Shown here: positions 11,173-21,849 of the stretch, in pieces
Layout: every line of letters begins with the position of its first letter
How positions within the stretch are numbered: the stretch's first letter is position 1
From: Terriglobales bacterium
GTDB taxonomy: Bacteria > Acidobacteriota > Terriglobia > Terriglobales > Acidobacteriaceae
DNA: 64,000 nucleotides
Reading direction: 5' to 3'
Assembly (NCBI GenBank): GCA_035764005.1
Contig: DASTZZ010000063.1
Location: 1-64,000, forward strand
Position numbers and translations under genes: made by a program
The notes under the pieces: model-generated
Told to the model about the DNA's origin: nothing
The model's input: only the letters and a program-made list of their open reading frames with translations
Database searches by the model: none

Positions 11173-11724
11173 ATGTCTTTCTCCAGCGGAAGAGCAAAGC
11201 GTAAGCTCAACGACGTTGAGCTCTACGACTATGCTGTGGCATCGCTCGCTCGCAAGATGCGCACGGTTGCCGAATTGAAGAGGCTTTTGCGCGCACGCGC
11301 CTCAAATGATGACGACGGCACTCTTGCCGTCGAAGCTGTGATCGCCAAACTCAAAGAGCAAAAGTATCTAAATGACTCTCGCTACGCCGCCGCATATTCC
11401 CAATACCGGCAAAGCAACGAGAAGTTCGGACGAAGGCGGGTGATCGCCGATCTCAAAGCAAAAGGTGTACACAGCGAGGTAATCGAGCGCGCGGTGAGTA
11501 GCGCCTACGAAGAGATAAATGAAGAGAAGCTCGCGCGGCAGTTTCTGGATCGCAAGCGTCTGCATAAGCCAGGGAACGAGCGCGAGTCTGCGCGCGTTTT
11601 CCGCATGCTTGTACGCGCGGGTTTTTCTACCAACATAATCTTCAAGGTGCTTAAACGCTGGGATATCGACGATGAGGTGCTTTCCGCTCTCGAATCCGAA
11701 ACGGAACCATCGAGCATCGATTAA
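11173..11724 (+). CDS. recX: RecX-family regulator of RecA
   Basis: The 183-residue product shows the three tandem three-helix repeats of RecX. The first includes LYDYAVASLARKMRTVAELK; the second LKEQKYLNDSRYAAAYSQYR with the conserved D-R-A-Y pattern and FGRRRVIADLKAKGVHSEVI; the third RVFRMLVRAGFSTNIIFKVL. RecX binds RecA filaments and limits strand exchange. No recA is adjacent. Length is typical (150-260). Confidence 0.9.
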   Translation: MSFSSGRAKRKLNDVELYDYAVASLARKMRTVAELKRLLRARASNDDDGTLAVEAVIAKLKEQKYLNDSRYAAAYSQYRQSNEKFGRRRVIADLKAKGVHSEVIERAVSSAYEEINEEKLARQFLDRKRLHKPGNERESARVFRMLVRAGFSTNIIFKVLKRWDIDDEVLSALESETEPSSID

Positions 11725-11858
11725 GGGCAACTGCCAGAGCCTCACATGCTCAATGGAAGGCTTTGATTACTGATGACTCACGCCTGGCAACTCCTTCCTT
11801 GACTTCATTTTCCCTGCAAGCTAAGTTCGGCAAATAAGCTCACACTGAGGACGAACGC

Positions 11859-12659
11859 TTGCCCAACCGACTGATCACCCTGACCACCGACTTCGGGTTA
11901 AACGACCACTTTGTGGGAACAATGAAGGGTGTGATTCTCAACATCAATCCGGAGGCGCAGATCGTCGATATCTGCAATTCTGTCCAATCATTCGATGTGC
12001 TCGACGGCGCGCTGGCCATTGCTCAAGCTGCATCCTACTTCCCTTCTGACACGGTGCACGTTGTAGTGGTCGATCCCGGAGTGGGAACGCAGCGGCGTCC
12101 GATCCTCGCTGTAAACGAGAAACATATCTTCATCGCTCCTGACAATGGCGTGCTCTCGCTGGTCTATGAGCGCTCGGAACGACTGAGCGTCCGTCATGTG
12201 ACCTCTGAGCATTACTTCCTGCAGCCGGTAAGCCAAACTTTTCACGGTCGCGACGTCTTTGCCGCCTGCGCGGGCTGGCTTAGTAAAGGCGTGGAAGTCG
12301 CGAAATTCGGCGAAGAGATTACTGACTACATCCGCTTCTCCGCTCCTAAACCGAAGTCTGTGAGCGAAAACAGCTTCAAAGGCGTGGTGCTGAAGACGGA
12401 CAAATTCGGGAATTTGATCACCAACATCACGCCAAAAGACATTCCGCAGCTCTTCGAACACACTCCACCGGCGTTTCGCATCGTAATCGGCAAAGCTGAA
12501 GTTACGAAGATCCGAAGCGCCTACGCCCAGGCTACGCCGGGGGAGATCTTCGGAATCCTGGGCAGCATGGGTTATCTGGAGATTTCTGCGAATCGTGCCG
12601 CCGCGAATCGACTTGCAGGTGCTGATAAGGGCAGCGATGTCTCCGTTGTCCTGGCCTAG
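11859..12659 (+). CDS. SAM hydrolase / hydroxide adenosyltransferase (DUF62)
   Basis: The 266-residue protein begins at TTG (11859) with PNRLITLTTDFGLNDHFVGT, the family hallmark. Further signatures are VVVVDPGVGT, APDNGVLSLV, TFHGRDVFAACAGWL and TDKFGNLITNI. The family includes fluorinase and chlorinase, but the common members split S-adenosylmethionine to adenosine and methionine using water. The chlorinase/fluorinase-specific loop is not evident, so SAM hydrolase is the best reading. A 77-residue gene follows after 9 bases and is probably co-transcribed. Confidence 0.88.
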   Translation: MPNRLITLTTDFGLNDHFVGTMKGVILNINPEAQIVDICNSVQSFDVLDGALAIAQAASYFPSDTVHVVVVDPGVGTQRRPILAVNEKHIFIAPDNGVLSLVYERSERLSVRHVTSEHYFLQPVSQTFHGRDVFAACAGWLSKGVEVAKFGEEITDYIRFSAPKPKSVSENSFKGVVLKTDKFGNLITNITPKDIPQLFEHTPPAFRIVIGKAEVTKIRSAYAQATPGEIFGILGSMGYLEISANRAAANRLAGADKGSDVSVVLA

Positions 12660-12668
12660 CAACGAAGC

Positions 12669-12902
12669 ATGAAACGAGTTCTGCACTTGATCTGGATTGC
12701 GACACGCGGACATCGGCTCGCACCGTGGCGGAGCCCATATCTGCGTTGGCGAATCGAGACCTACACCGGCATCAAGATGGACAAGATCGGCTTCCTCGAA
12801 TTCTGGACATTTCTCTGGCGCACCCGCCACGAGCTTGTACGCTTCCTGCAGTGGACTGCAACCATGGAAGATTACGCACGTCCCAAGCCTAAGAATCCGT
12901 AG
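12669..12902 (+). CDS. Small hypothetical protein, 77 residues
   Basis: The frame begins MKRVLHLIWIATRGHRLAPW and is rich in Trp and Arg. It starts 9 bases after the SAM-hydrolase stop codon and ends just before a repeat-rich gap. The first part could be an amphipathic membrane-surface helix. I do not recognise a family. Spacing, plus-strand direction and a sensible amino-acid makeup support a real gene, but the evidence is modest. Confidence 0.65.
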   Translation: MKRVLHLIWIATRGHRLAPWRSPYLRWRIETYTGIKMDKIGFLEFWTFLWRTRHELVRFLQWTATMEDYARPKPKNP

Positions 12903-12932
12903 CCATCAAAACTCAGGATATGTCGGCGGCTT

Positions 12933-12974
12933 GTGCGTCGGTACCGTCCGCGGTAGCGGATGGCTGCGTCGCAC
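12933..12974. repeat. REP-like palindrome, copy 2
   Basis: The core GGTACCGTCCGCGGTAGCGG followed by ATGG matches the complement of the right arm of the copy at 2913-2981. Short outer arms GTGCG / CGCAC flank it. It appears to be a half-length or degenerate member of the family. Confidence 0.65.
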
Positions 12975-13059
12975 GCGATCAGCATGGAGGATAGCGGGGC
13001 TTCGTCTCGCGCGACTATAACGTTCCGCATGACAGCGCGAACAGCCCGCGACGAGAATA

Positions 13060-13352
13060 CAGGCCTGAAGGGCCGAAAGAAGCGCAGCCCAGCGGCGTAA
13101 GCCCTGGGGAACCGGAGAAGACGGATTCGAGCCCTGAAAGGGCGGCACCCATTGAGACGCGGCCTATAATGCCCATTTCGGGACAGGATTGCCGCAATTG
13201 CTAAGATCGCAACTCACGCTGTTTCCAGCACGCGGCACATTCTTGCTTGTGAAATTACTCGGCTGTCGCCCTTACAGGGCTCAATTCGTTTGCAATCTTT
13301 ACCCAGGGCTTACGCCCCTGGGCTGCGCTTCTTTCGGCCCGTTGGGCCTGGC
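13060..13352. repeat. Long inverted repeat pair (about 95-base arms)
   Basis: The left arm (about 13060-13155) contains GGCCGAAAGAAGCGCAGCCC, GGCGTAAGCCCTGGG and GAGCCCTGAAAGGGCGGC in order. The right arm (about 13262-13352) carries the same blocks in reverse complement and in reverse order. The arms are separated by about 105 bases. By my recollection, sequences of this kind are common between acidobacterial genes. The long stem could act as a strong transcriptional barrier. Confidence 0.8.
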
Positions 13353-13458
13353 ATTCTCGTGCTCTTCTTCCCGTAATTGAGGATCGCGAAGCCTCAAATA
13401 TTTCGGTAGAGCCCAGTGCGACAAGCTACATATCCGGATGCGATACGACTGTTACTCA

Positions 13459-13522
13459 CCCATTCGGGGGTAGCGGAGGGCGTGTGTACCAGTGACCCAT
13501 CTGCTGCCGCAGACGGGACTTA
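13459..13522. repeat. REP-like palindrome, copy 3
   Basis: The element has arms CCCATTCGGGGGTAGCGGAG and ACCCATCTGCTGCCGCAGAC separated by a TG-rich loop (GTGTGTACCAGTG). The loop and right arm closely resemble those of the copy at 2913-2981 (GTGTGTTGGTGACCCATCCG). Arms have diverged with several mismatches. Confidence 0.65.
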
Positions 13523-13615
13523 CGCATGGGCGGACAACGCATTCGATGCGCCATCAGGCACTCAGTTGCGGGATCGCGTTAGACTAGCCAGTTTGCTCTA
13601 GCGGTTCCGCCACGG

Positions 13616-14455
13616 ATGACAGCCCTGCTCTTCACGATTATTGTGTGGGCCACCGGCATGCTCGCCGGTTTTCTTGGCGCACTCACTGGACTGGGCGGCG
13701 GAGTCGTCCTGGTTCCTGCCCTCGCTCTGCTATTTCATGTTGATATCAAGTACGCCATCGGCGCTTCGCTGGTATGCGTAATCGCAACTTCTTCCGGGGC
13801 AGCGGCTGCGTATGTCAAAGAGGGCTACTCCAATATTCGCATCGGAATGCTGCTGGAAATCGCAACCACTCTCGGCGCAATCCTCGGTGCGTTTTTAGCT
13901 ACGCGTGTCAGCACACATGCAATTGCAATCGTCTTTGGCTTAGTGCTTCTGCATGCGGCTTACCAGTCTCTTTTCGGGAAAAAGCAGGATACCTCTGCGC
14001 TCGTTCAGTCCGATTCTCTGGCGGCCAAACTAAAGCTGGCAGGAGATTATCCCGTGGGCGAGCAGCGACAGGCTTACGGGGTGCGCAATGTTCCCGCCGG
14101 CTTCAGTCTGATGTTTGGCGCGGGCGCGCTTTCGGGACTGCTTGGCATCGGTTCCGGCGCAGTAAAAGTCATTGCCATGGATCGAGCCATGCGCATTCCA
14201 TTCAAAGTTTCCACCACAACAAGTAATTTCATGATCGGCGTCACGGCGGCGGCAAGTGCGGGCGTTTATCTGGGACGCGGTTACATCGATCCTCGGCTTT
14301 CGATGCCGGTCGTTCTTGGAGTACTTGCCGGAGCATTCCTTGGAAGCAAGGTGTTGGTGAAGGCTCCGGTTCGAGCGTTGCGCGTGACCTTTGGCGTGAT
14401 CATTTTTCTGTTGGCGATCGAAATGATTTTCAACGGAGCTACAGGGAAGGTTTAG
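13616..14455 (+). CDS. TauE/SafE-family membrane transporter
   Basis: The 279-residue protein has about eight membrane segments in two homologous halves, each opening with the Gly-rich family motif: GFLGALTGLGGGVVLVPALA near residue 18 and GALSGLLGIGSGAVKVIAMD near residue 167. TauE/SafE proteins export sulfite, sulfoacetate or related organic anions; the substrate here cannot be told. It is followed after 5 bases by a DUF1634 gene, a frequent partner, so the two probably work as one transporter. Confidence 0.88.
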   Translation: MTALLFTIIVWATGMLAGFLGALTGLGGGVVLVPALALLFHVDIKYAIGASLVCVIATSSGAAAAYVKEGYSNIRIGMLLEIATTLGAILGAFLATRVSTHAIAIVFGLVLLHAAYQSLFGKKQDTSALVQSDSLAAKLKLAGDYPVGEQRQAYGVRNVPAGFSLMFGAGALSGLLGIGSGAVKVIAMDRAMRIPFKVSTTTSNFMIGVTAAASAGVYLGRGYIDPRLSMPVVLGVLAGAFLGSKVLVKAPVRALRVTFGVIIFLLAIEMIFNGATGKV

Positions 14456-14460
14456 TCGGC

Positions 14461-14826
14461 ATGACCGATGAGCGGCTGGAGATATTCATTGGCAATCTGC
14501 TGCGACTTGGCGTGCTGGTTTCAGCGGTCGTGGTTGCGATTGGGGGAGCACTCTACCTGGCGCAGCACGGCCATGAGATCGTGAACTATCAGACTTTCCG
14601 CAGTGAACTTCCCGAACTGCGAAACCTGCCGGGAATCTGCATCTCCGCCTTTCACCTGCGAAGCGATGGGATTATGCAGCTCGGCCTGGTGCTGTTGATT
14701 GCCACGCCAGTCGCCCGCGTCGCTCTCGCCGTGATCGGCTTTTATCTCGAACGCGATCGGCTTTACGTCATGGTGAGCCTGATTGTGCTTGCGATTCTGG
14801 CCTATAGCATGATGCATGCCGCGTAA
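14461..14826 (+). CDS. DUF1634 membrane protein, partner of TauE/SafE transporter
   Basis: The 121-residue protein has three membrane helices (LLRLGVLVSAVVVAIGGALY, IMQLGLVLLIATPVARVALA, LYVMVSLIVLAILAYSMMHA). The arrangement and the GIMQLGLVLLIATPVARV motif fit DUF1634. The family is typically encoded next to TauE/SafE transporters, as here, and may be an accessory subunit. Its biochemical role is unknown. Confidence 0.85.
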   Translation: MTDERLEIFIGNLLRLGVLVSAVVVAIGGALYLAQHGHEIVNYQTFRSELPELRNLPGICISAFHLRSDGIMQLGLVLLIATPVARVALAVIGFYLERDRLYVMVSLIVLAILAYSMMHAA

Positions 14827-14839
14827 GCAGACCGATTCT

Positions 14840-17245
<2,406 letters not shown>

Positions 17246-17486
17246 AAAGTCTGCAAGTCCATCGTTCAATGAGCAGTCATAATTCCATGACTACCCGGTC
17301 GTTCCAGGCTGTAGAGCATTGCAAAGACAAGCTGTTGGCGGGTTTTCGCGCAAAGTCGGAAGAGTCCAAGCTGACCAAAACCGGCGAGCCTGTTCGAAAA
17401 CGAACATTGTCCAGTTGTCAGGCGCGTCACCGGCGATTGAGGTTGAGGGATGGTCTTCGGCGCCGTGTCCTCAGCCGCTCGCCTGC

Positions 17487-17507
17487 GCACCGAACATAGT
17501 TCGGTGC
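17487..17507. promoter_or_regulatory. Perfect palindrome, possible operator
   Basis: Half-sites GCACCGAAC and GTTCGGTGC flank a three-base centre ATA. Perfect dyads of this length and spacing are typical of repressor operators. It lies about 240 bases upstream of the ADOP permease start and could control it; no adjacent regulator gene is present. A weak hairpin function is an alternative. Confidence 0.45.
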
Positions 17508-17578
17508 TATCACGAATCACAACTGAAAATCAAGATTTTTCTAACATGCCGCAGGACAGTTCCATTTCGGAACTGCTC

Positions 17579-17742
17579 TTACGCTGTTATTACGCTGTTA
17601 TCGCCATTTCTTTCGCTGCTCCGAAGAGCATCACAGAAAAAGCCGATTCCCGTAACTGCTTCGACTCGCGAGGGTTGCGCGCATTTATCGTCGTCCGCAT
17701 CCACGGTTTTTGAAAATTTTACGGTGTTAATTACGCTGTTAT
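17579..17742. repeat. Paired direct repeats TTACGCTGTTAT
   Basis: TTACGCTGTTAT occurs at 17579-17590 and 17590-17601 (overlapping by one base) and again at 17731-17742, preceded by the variant TTACGGTGTTAA at 17719-17730. Thus two tandem pairs stand about 140 bases apart. The spacing of 11-12 bases, about one helical turn, would suit a protein binding on one face of the DNA. Confidence 0.55.
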
Positions 17743-17793
17743 TTTTTTGAGTGAGATGTGACAGGAAAGTTTTGCGAGGAGGATTGAAACCAG

Positions 17794-17822
17794 AAAGAGG
17801 AGCGCATACAGCGCTCCTCTTT
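17794..17822 (-). terminator. Terminator after the OmpA-family gene
   Basis: AAAGAGGAGCGC and GCGCTCCTCTTT form a 12-base-pair stem with a five-base loop, 19 bases after the stop codon. The T-run on the minus strand is short (TTTCTGGTTTC), so efficiency is uncertain. Confidence 0.65.
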
Positions 17823-17841
17823 AATGAAGTACGGGTTTCGG

Positions 17842-19452
17842 TTATTGCTGCGCCGCGGGAGTTGTGGCGGTGGCTACATCACTGGTCGTCCCGATGGCGT
17901 CACCCGAGAGCACCAGCTCAACGCGACGGTTGTGCTGGCGTCCTTCCGCCGTGTCGTTCGAAGCCACAGGTTGCATGCTGCCAAAGCCGCGCGCGGTTAT
18001 CCCGCTCGCAGCGACGCCTTGAGTGACCAAGTAGTCCCGGACTGCTTCTGCACGCTGTTCTGAGAGCCGCTGGTTGAACTCATCGCTTCCCGTCGAATCG
18101 GTGTGGCCTTCAATCGCGACCTTCAAACTCGAGTATGCCAGCAGAATTCCCGAGACCCTGGCCAGACGCTCGCGCGCTTCTGGCTTCAGCTCATACTTGC
18201 CGGTCTCGAACAGGACGTCGCCCATGTTGGCGATTAAGCCGCGAGCCGTATCGTGCGTCTCCAGCACCGAATTGAGCTGTTGCAGGAGCTTCGCGCGCAA
18301 GTCGGCTTTGTCCTTTTCCGCTTGCTGACGCAGACGGTCGGCTTCGGCTGCTGCTGCGCGAGCTTTGTCCGCTTCGGCCGCGAGTTGCTGCTGTTGCGCT
18401 ACCGCTGCCTGGCGCGCAGCCTCCGCTTGTTGTTGCTGCTGCAGGGCCGCCTGACGTGCAGCTTCAGCCTCGGCCTTCGCCTGCTCGGCCTGCTGCGCGG
18501 CTTGCTCAGCTTCCTTGCGCATGCGCTCGGCTTCCGCACGATCCTGCTCCGCCTGCTGACGACGCAGCGCCTCCGCCTGAGCTTGTGCCTTGGCCTGCGC
18601 CTCACGGTCAGCCGCTTCGCGTGCCAAACGCTCTTCTTCCTGCTTCTTGAGCGACATCACGCGCGCGTCTTCGGCCGTCTGCGCCGCATCGCGAGCGAAC
18701 GTCGCAACCTGCGACTTCTGCTTCGTGCGATAAGCGTTCTCCGCCTGCTGCAGCGACTTCTCAGCGCTGGCCAACGCACTGGGAGCGTACTTGTCGGCAT
18801 TCGAATTGTGCGCGATTCTTACCGCATTACGCGCCTCAAAGAGCTCAAGCGGCGTCTTCGAATCGATTCCGAAAATGGCATCGTTGATACGAGCGTTGGT
18901 CGAGGAGTAGGCATCCCGTCCAAGCAACTCGTAGCTAAACTGGATCTGCTGCGCTAAGCCTGCGGTGTCGGTGCGTAGTACGTTCTCTGCAACAACCAAG
19001 CTGCCCGGCTGCGTTACGGCAAAGTAGGGCTCGGCAGTAACGACGAGTCCAAAAGTCTGAAGCTCGGTCGTAGCTTTCAGCTTCGCCTGATCGTGATCGA
19101 GCACGAGCTCGCCCATATTCACCGCGCGACCCTGCGGACTGATCGCCCACAGCACGTACGTCAAATACTCCATGCCGAACTTGTTTGCCGGCTCGAGCCC
19201 ATACATTTTGAGGTCAACTTCGACGCGACCCGTGCGGCTCTGAACTTTAGCTTCGCCCATCGCTGTGGACATGAGCTGAGTTCCCTGCATGTCAATCTTC
19301 GACGAGGAGCCATTGCGATAATTGATCGCCTTAATCTGATGCGAAACCGAGGCCGTTCCCGATTTGGGAGCGGACGATGCAGCGCTCGGATTCTGTCCGG
19401 CCGCGGTGATCGCCAGACCAAGCGCCAATCCAAAACTGATGAGTGGTTTCAT
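17842..19452 (-). CDS. OmpA-family peptidoglycan-binding protein with long coiled coil
   Basis: The ATG at 19452 gives a proper signal peptide (MKPLISFGLALGLAITAAGQ) and has GGAGAGGG just upstream; an upstream start at 19524 would bury the signal. The 536-residue protein has an N-terminal globular part of about 200 residues. Next comes an Ala/Gln/Glu-rich coiled coil of some 150 residues (AEAARQAALQQQQQAEAARQ), then a C-terminal OmpA domain with FETGKYELKPEARERLARVS, IEGHTDSTGSDEFNQRLSEQ and RGFGSMQPVASNDTAEGRQH-NRRVE. That domain binds diaminopimelate in peptidoglycan. It probably tethers the outer layer to the wall; no membrane barrel is visible. Confidence 0.9.
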   Translation of the reverse strand: MKPLISFGLALGLAITAAGQNPSAASSAPKSGTASVSHQIKAINYRNGSSSKIDMQGTQLMSTAMGEAKVQSRTGRVEVDLKMYGLEPANKFGMEYLTYVLWAISPQGRAVNMGELVLDHDQAKLKATTELQTFGLVVTAEPYFAVTQPGSLVVAENVLRTDTAGLAQQIQFSYELLGRDAYSSTNARINDAIFGIDSKTPLELFEARNAVRIAHNSNADKYAPSALASAEKSLQQAENAYRTKQKSQVATFARDAAQTAEDARVMSLKKQEEERLAREAADREAQAKAQAQAEALRRQQAEQDRAEAERMRKEAEQAAQQAEQAKAEAEAARQAALQQQQQAEAARQAAVAQQQQLAAEADKARAAAAEADRLRQQAEKDKADLRAKLLQQLNSVLETHDTARGLIANMGDVLFETGKYELKPEARERLARVSGILLAYSSLKVAIEGHTDSTGSDEFNQRLSEQRAEAVRDYLVTQGVAASGITARGFGSMQPVASNDTAEGRQHNRRVELVLSGDAIGTTSDVATATTPAAQQ

Positions 19453-19641
19453 AAACCCTCTCCGAAGGAAAGTTGTGGTGGAACGGGGGAGGGCGCCAAT
19501 TCGCCTAACCCATGGTATGCACAAGAGTTACAGCAGAGAACATCACCGGAGTGCTAGTCCCACCGTGTACCGAGGCCGCAGCGTTACTCTAGAAAAAAGC
19601 AGTTTCCAATGCCTGAAGCAGCTCAAAGTTCAAAGGTGAAG

Positions 19642-20136
19642 ATGATATCCGTCGATACACTGACGGAACACGACTGGCCCTCCGTTCGCCGTATCTACGA
19701 AGAAGGTATAGCCACGGGAGACGCAACCTTCGAGACATCTGCCCCAAATTGGCCCGAATGGGATGCAGCGCACCTGCGTAGCCCGCGTCTGGTTGCGCGT
19801 GGCGAAGACCAGGTGCTGGGCTGGGCGGCATTAAGCCCGGTCTCCCGTCGGCAAGTCTACGCAGGAGTCGCAGAAGTAAGCGTATATGTGGCCGCGGAGG
19901 CTCGCGGCCAGAAGATTGGGCAGCGCCTCCTGCGCGCGCTTGTGGAAGCCTCAGAACAATCGGGCATCTGGACACTCCAAGCCGGCATATTCCCGGAAAA
20001 CATCGCCAGCCTTGCGATGCACAAAGCCTGTGGCTTCACCAGCGTCGGCAAAAGAAAACGAATCGGACGCATGGACGGACGCTGGCGCGACACAATCCTC
20101 ATGGAACGGCGCAGCGACATTGTCGGTCTAGAGTAG
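19642..20136 (+). CDS. GNAT N-acetyltransferase, phosphinothricin/L-amino-acid type
   Basis: The ATG at 19642 gives 164 residues; AAAGG lies six bases upstream, and the family usually begins right at this point (ISVDTLTEHDWPSVRRIYEE). An alternative ATG at 19609 adds 11 residues. The signature GIATGDATFET and the acetyl-CoA loop (EARGQKIGQRLLRALVEASE) place it with the Pat/MnaT enzymes, which acetylate phosphinothricin, methionine sulfone or similar amino acids. The later landmarks (GIFPENIASLAMHKACGFTS, GKRKRIGRMDGRWRDTILME) are intact. It stands alone between convergent neighbours. Confidence 0.9.
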   Translation: MISVDTLTEHDWPSVRRIYEEGIATGDATFETSAPNWPEWDAAHLRSPRLVARGEDQVLGWAALSPVSRRQVYAGVAEVSVYVAAEARGQKIGQRLLRALVEASEQSGIWTLQAGIFPENIASLAMHKACGFTSVGKRKRIGRMDGRWRDTILMERRSDIVGLE

Positions 20137-20216
20137 GCTTTCTGCCGCACGGCGAAACCTGTTCTTCGAAAGATCGGGGGTGCAGGAAATGCGAGAACCA
20201 GCGGGCGTGTTCCGAA

Positions 20217-21047
20217 TCAGGAAATATATTCCTTGATGTATTCGTCAGTGCTTTCGGCGAGTTCCCGTCCGGTGCCGTCGAAGATCACTTTGCCATCTCG
20301 CAAAATCAGAAACGATGTGCTGGTGTTCACGTCAGAGTTCTTCACCTTCACCATCTGCCCTTTTTCCCGGTCGAAGCGGTGCGTGGCCATGGTAAAACCG
20401 TCTTGCAAGCGGTGCGTGACCATCAAGGCTGAGGTCTGATACACGTCGCGCTGCTTCACCAGGAGCTCGACGATCGTTGTCGAGGTGATCGGATCGAGGC
20501 CACCAGTAGGAGAATCGTAAAAAATGATTTCCGGCTGCGTGATGATGGCGCGCGCGATGGCAACGCGCCGACGCATGCCGCCGGAAAGCTGCGCGGGAAA
20601 TTTGTCGATGGTATGTTCGAGTTCCACGAAGCGCAGGGCTTCTTTCACACGCTCGCGGACTTCTTCGCGAGGCAGATGCTCTTCCATTAAACGAAAGGCG
20701 ACGTTCTCTTCTACTGTAAGTGAATCGAACAACGCGCTTTCCTGGAACACCATTCCAATCTTGCGCCGGAGTCCAAACAGTTGCTGCTCCGGCATCGAAG
20801 TGATTTCCTCTCCCAATACGGTAATCGTGCCGGCATCAGGCTTGAGAAGACCGAGGGCGAGCTTCAGCAGAACACTTTTGCCTGATCCAGCAACACCAAA
20901 GACAACCTTGGTTTCGCCGCGATGGAGTTGAAACGAGATGCCGCGTAAAACCAAATGCCGATCGAAGCCAACTTCGACGTCGTTGAAGTCCAGAACGACT
21001 TCGGTCGACGGCGGATGACCGTTAGTCGTTACCGTAACCGCTCCCAT
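20217..21047 (-). CDS. mlaF: ABC transporter ATPase, MlaF-like
   Basis: The product has the complete ABC set: Walker A GVAGSGKS, Q-loop VFQESALFDSLTVEENVAF, signature LSGGMRRRVAIARAI, Walker B EIIFYDSPTGGLDP and the switch histidine in VTHRL. The sequence around LFDSLTVEENVAFRL and SGGM is typical of the Mla/Ttg2A phospholipid transporters. It follows mlaE with a gap of a few bases. ATG at 21047 is preferred over GTG at 21059 because AAAGG lies in front of the former. The expected MCE-domain gene mlaD does not follow; the next gene is on the other strand. Confidence 0.9.
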   Translation of the reverse strand: MGAVTVTTNGHPPSTEVVLDFNDVEVGFDRHLVLRGISFQLHRGETKVVFGVAGSGKSVLLKLALGLLKPDAGTITVLGEEITSMPEQQLFGLRRKIGMVFQESALFDSLTVEENVAFRLMEEHLPREEVRERVKEALRFVELEHTIDKFPAQLSGGMRRRVAIARAIITQPEIIFYDSPTGGLDPITSTTIVELLVKQRDVYQTSALMVTHRLQDGFTMATHRFDREKGQMVKVKNSDVNTSTSFLILRDGKVIFDGTGRELAESTDEYIKEYIS

Positions 21048-21065
21048 CTCAGCGCGCACCTTTGG

Positions 21066-21845
21066 TCATCGGCCGAAGATCCCAATGAGTAGCTGGGTGA
21101 GAAAGAAGTCCACAATCAGGATCAAGACTGACGAGGCGACCATTGCTTGAGTGGTCGACCGTCCGACACCCTGTGTACCGCCTTTTGTCGAGACTCCGTA
21201 GTAGCACCCGACGGTGGCGATGATGAAGCCGAAGAAAAAAGGCTTGAGGAGCCCTTGGAAGACATCGGCAAATTGCAGCTGCTGATACGTACTCGTCCAG
21301 TATTGCTGAGTGGACAATCCCAGGCGACCGACCGCGACAATGAAGCCGCCGAACAATCCCATCAAGTCAGAGAGGATCGTGAGGAAAAACAGCATGATCA
21401 CGGTCGAGACCACCCGAGGCGTCACCAGCTTCTTGATGGGATCGGTGCCGAGCGCGCGCATCGCATCGATCTGCTCGGTCACCTTCATCGATCCCAACTC
21501 GCTCGCCATTCCGGTGGCCGCCCGCCCCGCGAGCATCAGGCTCGTGAGCACGGGCCCGATCTCCTTGATCATTGAGAACGAGACAAGTTGGCCGGTGAGC
21601 GATACAGATCCGAACTGCTGAAGAGTAGTAGAGGTCTGAAGCGCGAGCACCGCGCCGATTGAAAGTCCCGTGAGTCCCACAATGGGAAGAGAACCGAAGC
21701 CGATGAAGTCGGCCTGCAGAAGCATGTCGCTCAGGTAGCGTGGACGCCGCGCGAGATTGGCAACAGCCTCTCCGGCCAGGAGCGAATACTCCTGCACGGC
21801 CAGAACTCTTTCCTTAATGGCCTGCTCAGGCGAATTTCGGAACAT
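21066..21845 (-). CDS. mlaE: ABC transporter permease, MlaE-like
   Basis: The 259-residue membrane protein shows MlaE family signatures: GLTGLSIGAVLALQTSTTLQ, the EIGPVLTSLMLAGRAATGMA-SELGSMKVTEQIDAMRALG block containing the coupling region, and the C-terminal YYGVSTKGGTQGVGRSTTQA. With MlaF it would form the core of an inner-membrane lipid transporter that moves phospholipids between the inner and outer membranes. It lies downstream of the two-component pair but is separated by a palindromic repeat, so joint expression is possible but not certain. Confidence 0.92.
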   Translation of the reverse strand: MFRNSPEQAIKERVLAVQEYSLLAGEAVANLARRPRYLSDMLLQADFIGFGSLPIVGLTGLSIGAVLALQTSTTLQQFGSVSLTGQLVSFSMIKEIGPVLTSLMLAGRAATGMASELGSMKVTEQIDAMRALGTDPIKKLVTPRVVSTVIMLFFLTILSDLMGLFGGFIVAVGRLGLSTQQYWTSTYQQLQFADVFQGLLKPFFFGFIIATVGCYYGVSTKGGTQGVGRSTTQAMVASSVLILIVDFFLTQLLIGIFGR

Positions 21846-21849
21846 GGAA

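Larger units (their letters stand above)
12903..13615. other. Repeat-rich intergenic region without genes
   Basis: This 713-base stretch carries two members of the same palindromic family as the one after atpA (12933-12974, 13459-13522) and a pair of long inverted arms (13060-13352). Open frames here read through the repeats: the translations GLTPLGCASFGP and SDPSAAADGT recur because the DNA repeats, and I take none as a gene. No RNA gene was recognised. Confidence 0.75.
17246..17841. other. Intergenic region upstream of the ADOP permease
   Basis: The gap of almost 600 bases lies between two minus-strand genes. It holds a perfect 9-3-9 palindrome (17487-17507), two pairs of a 12-base direct repeat (17579-17601, 17719-17742), a smaller hairpin AGTTCC/GGAACT near 17560, and the terminator of the OmpA-family gene. 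Short open frames on the plus strand here have no ribosome-binding sites and are not believed. Confidence 0.6.

Noticed and set aside
11859-12659. Fluorinase or chlorinase instead of SAM hydrolase.
   Set aside because: The extra loop typical of fluorinase is not evident and no halogen-metabolism genes are nearby.
13416-13601. 61-codon open frame on the plus strand.
   Set aside because: It reads through a palindromic repeat; the peptide SDPSAAADGT matches the translation of the repeat near atpA, so the similarity is due to DNA repeats.
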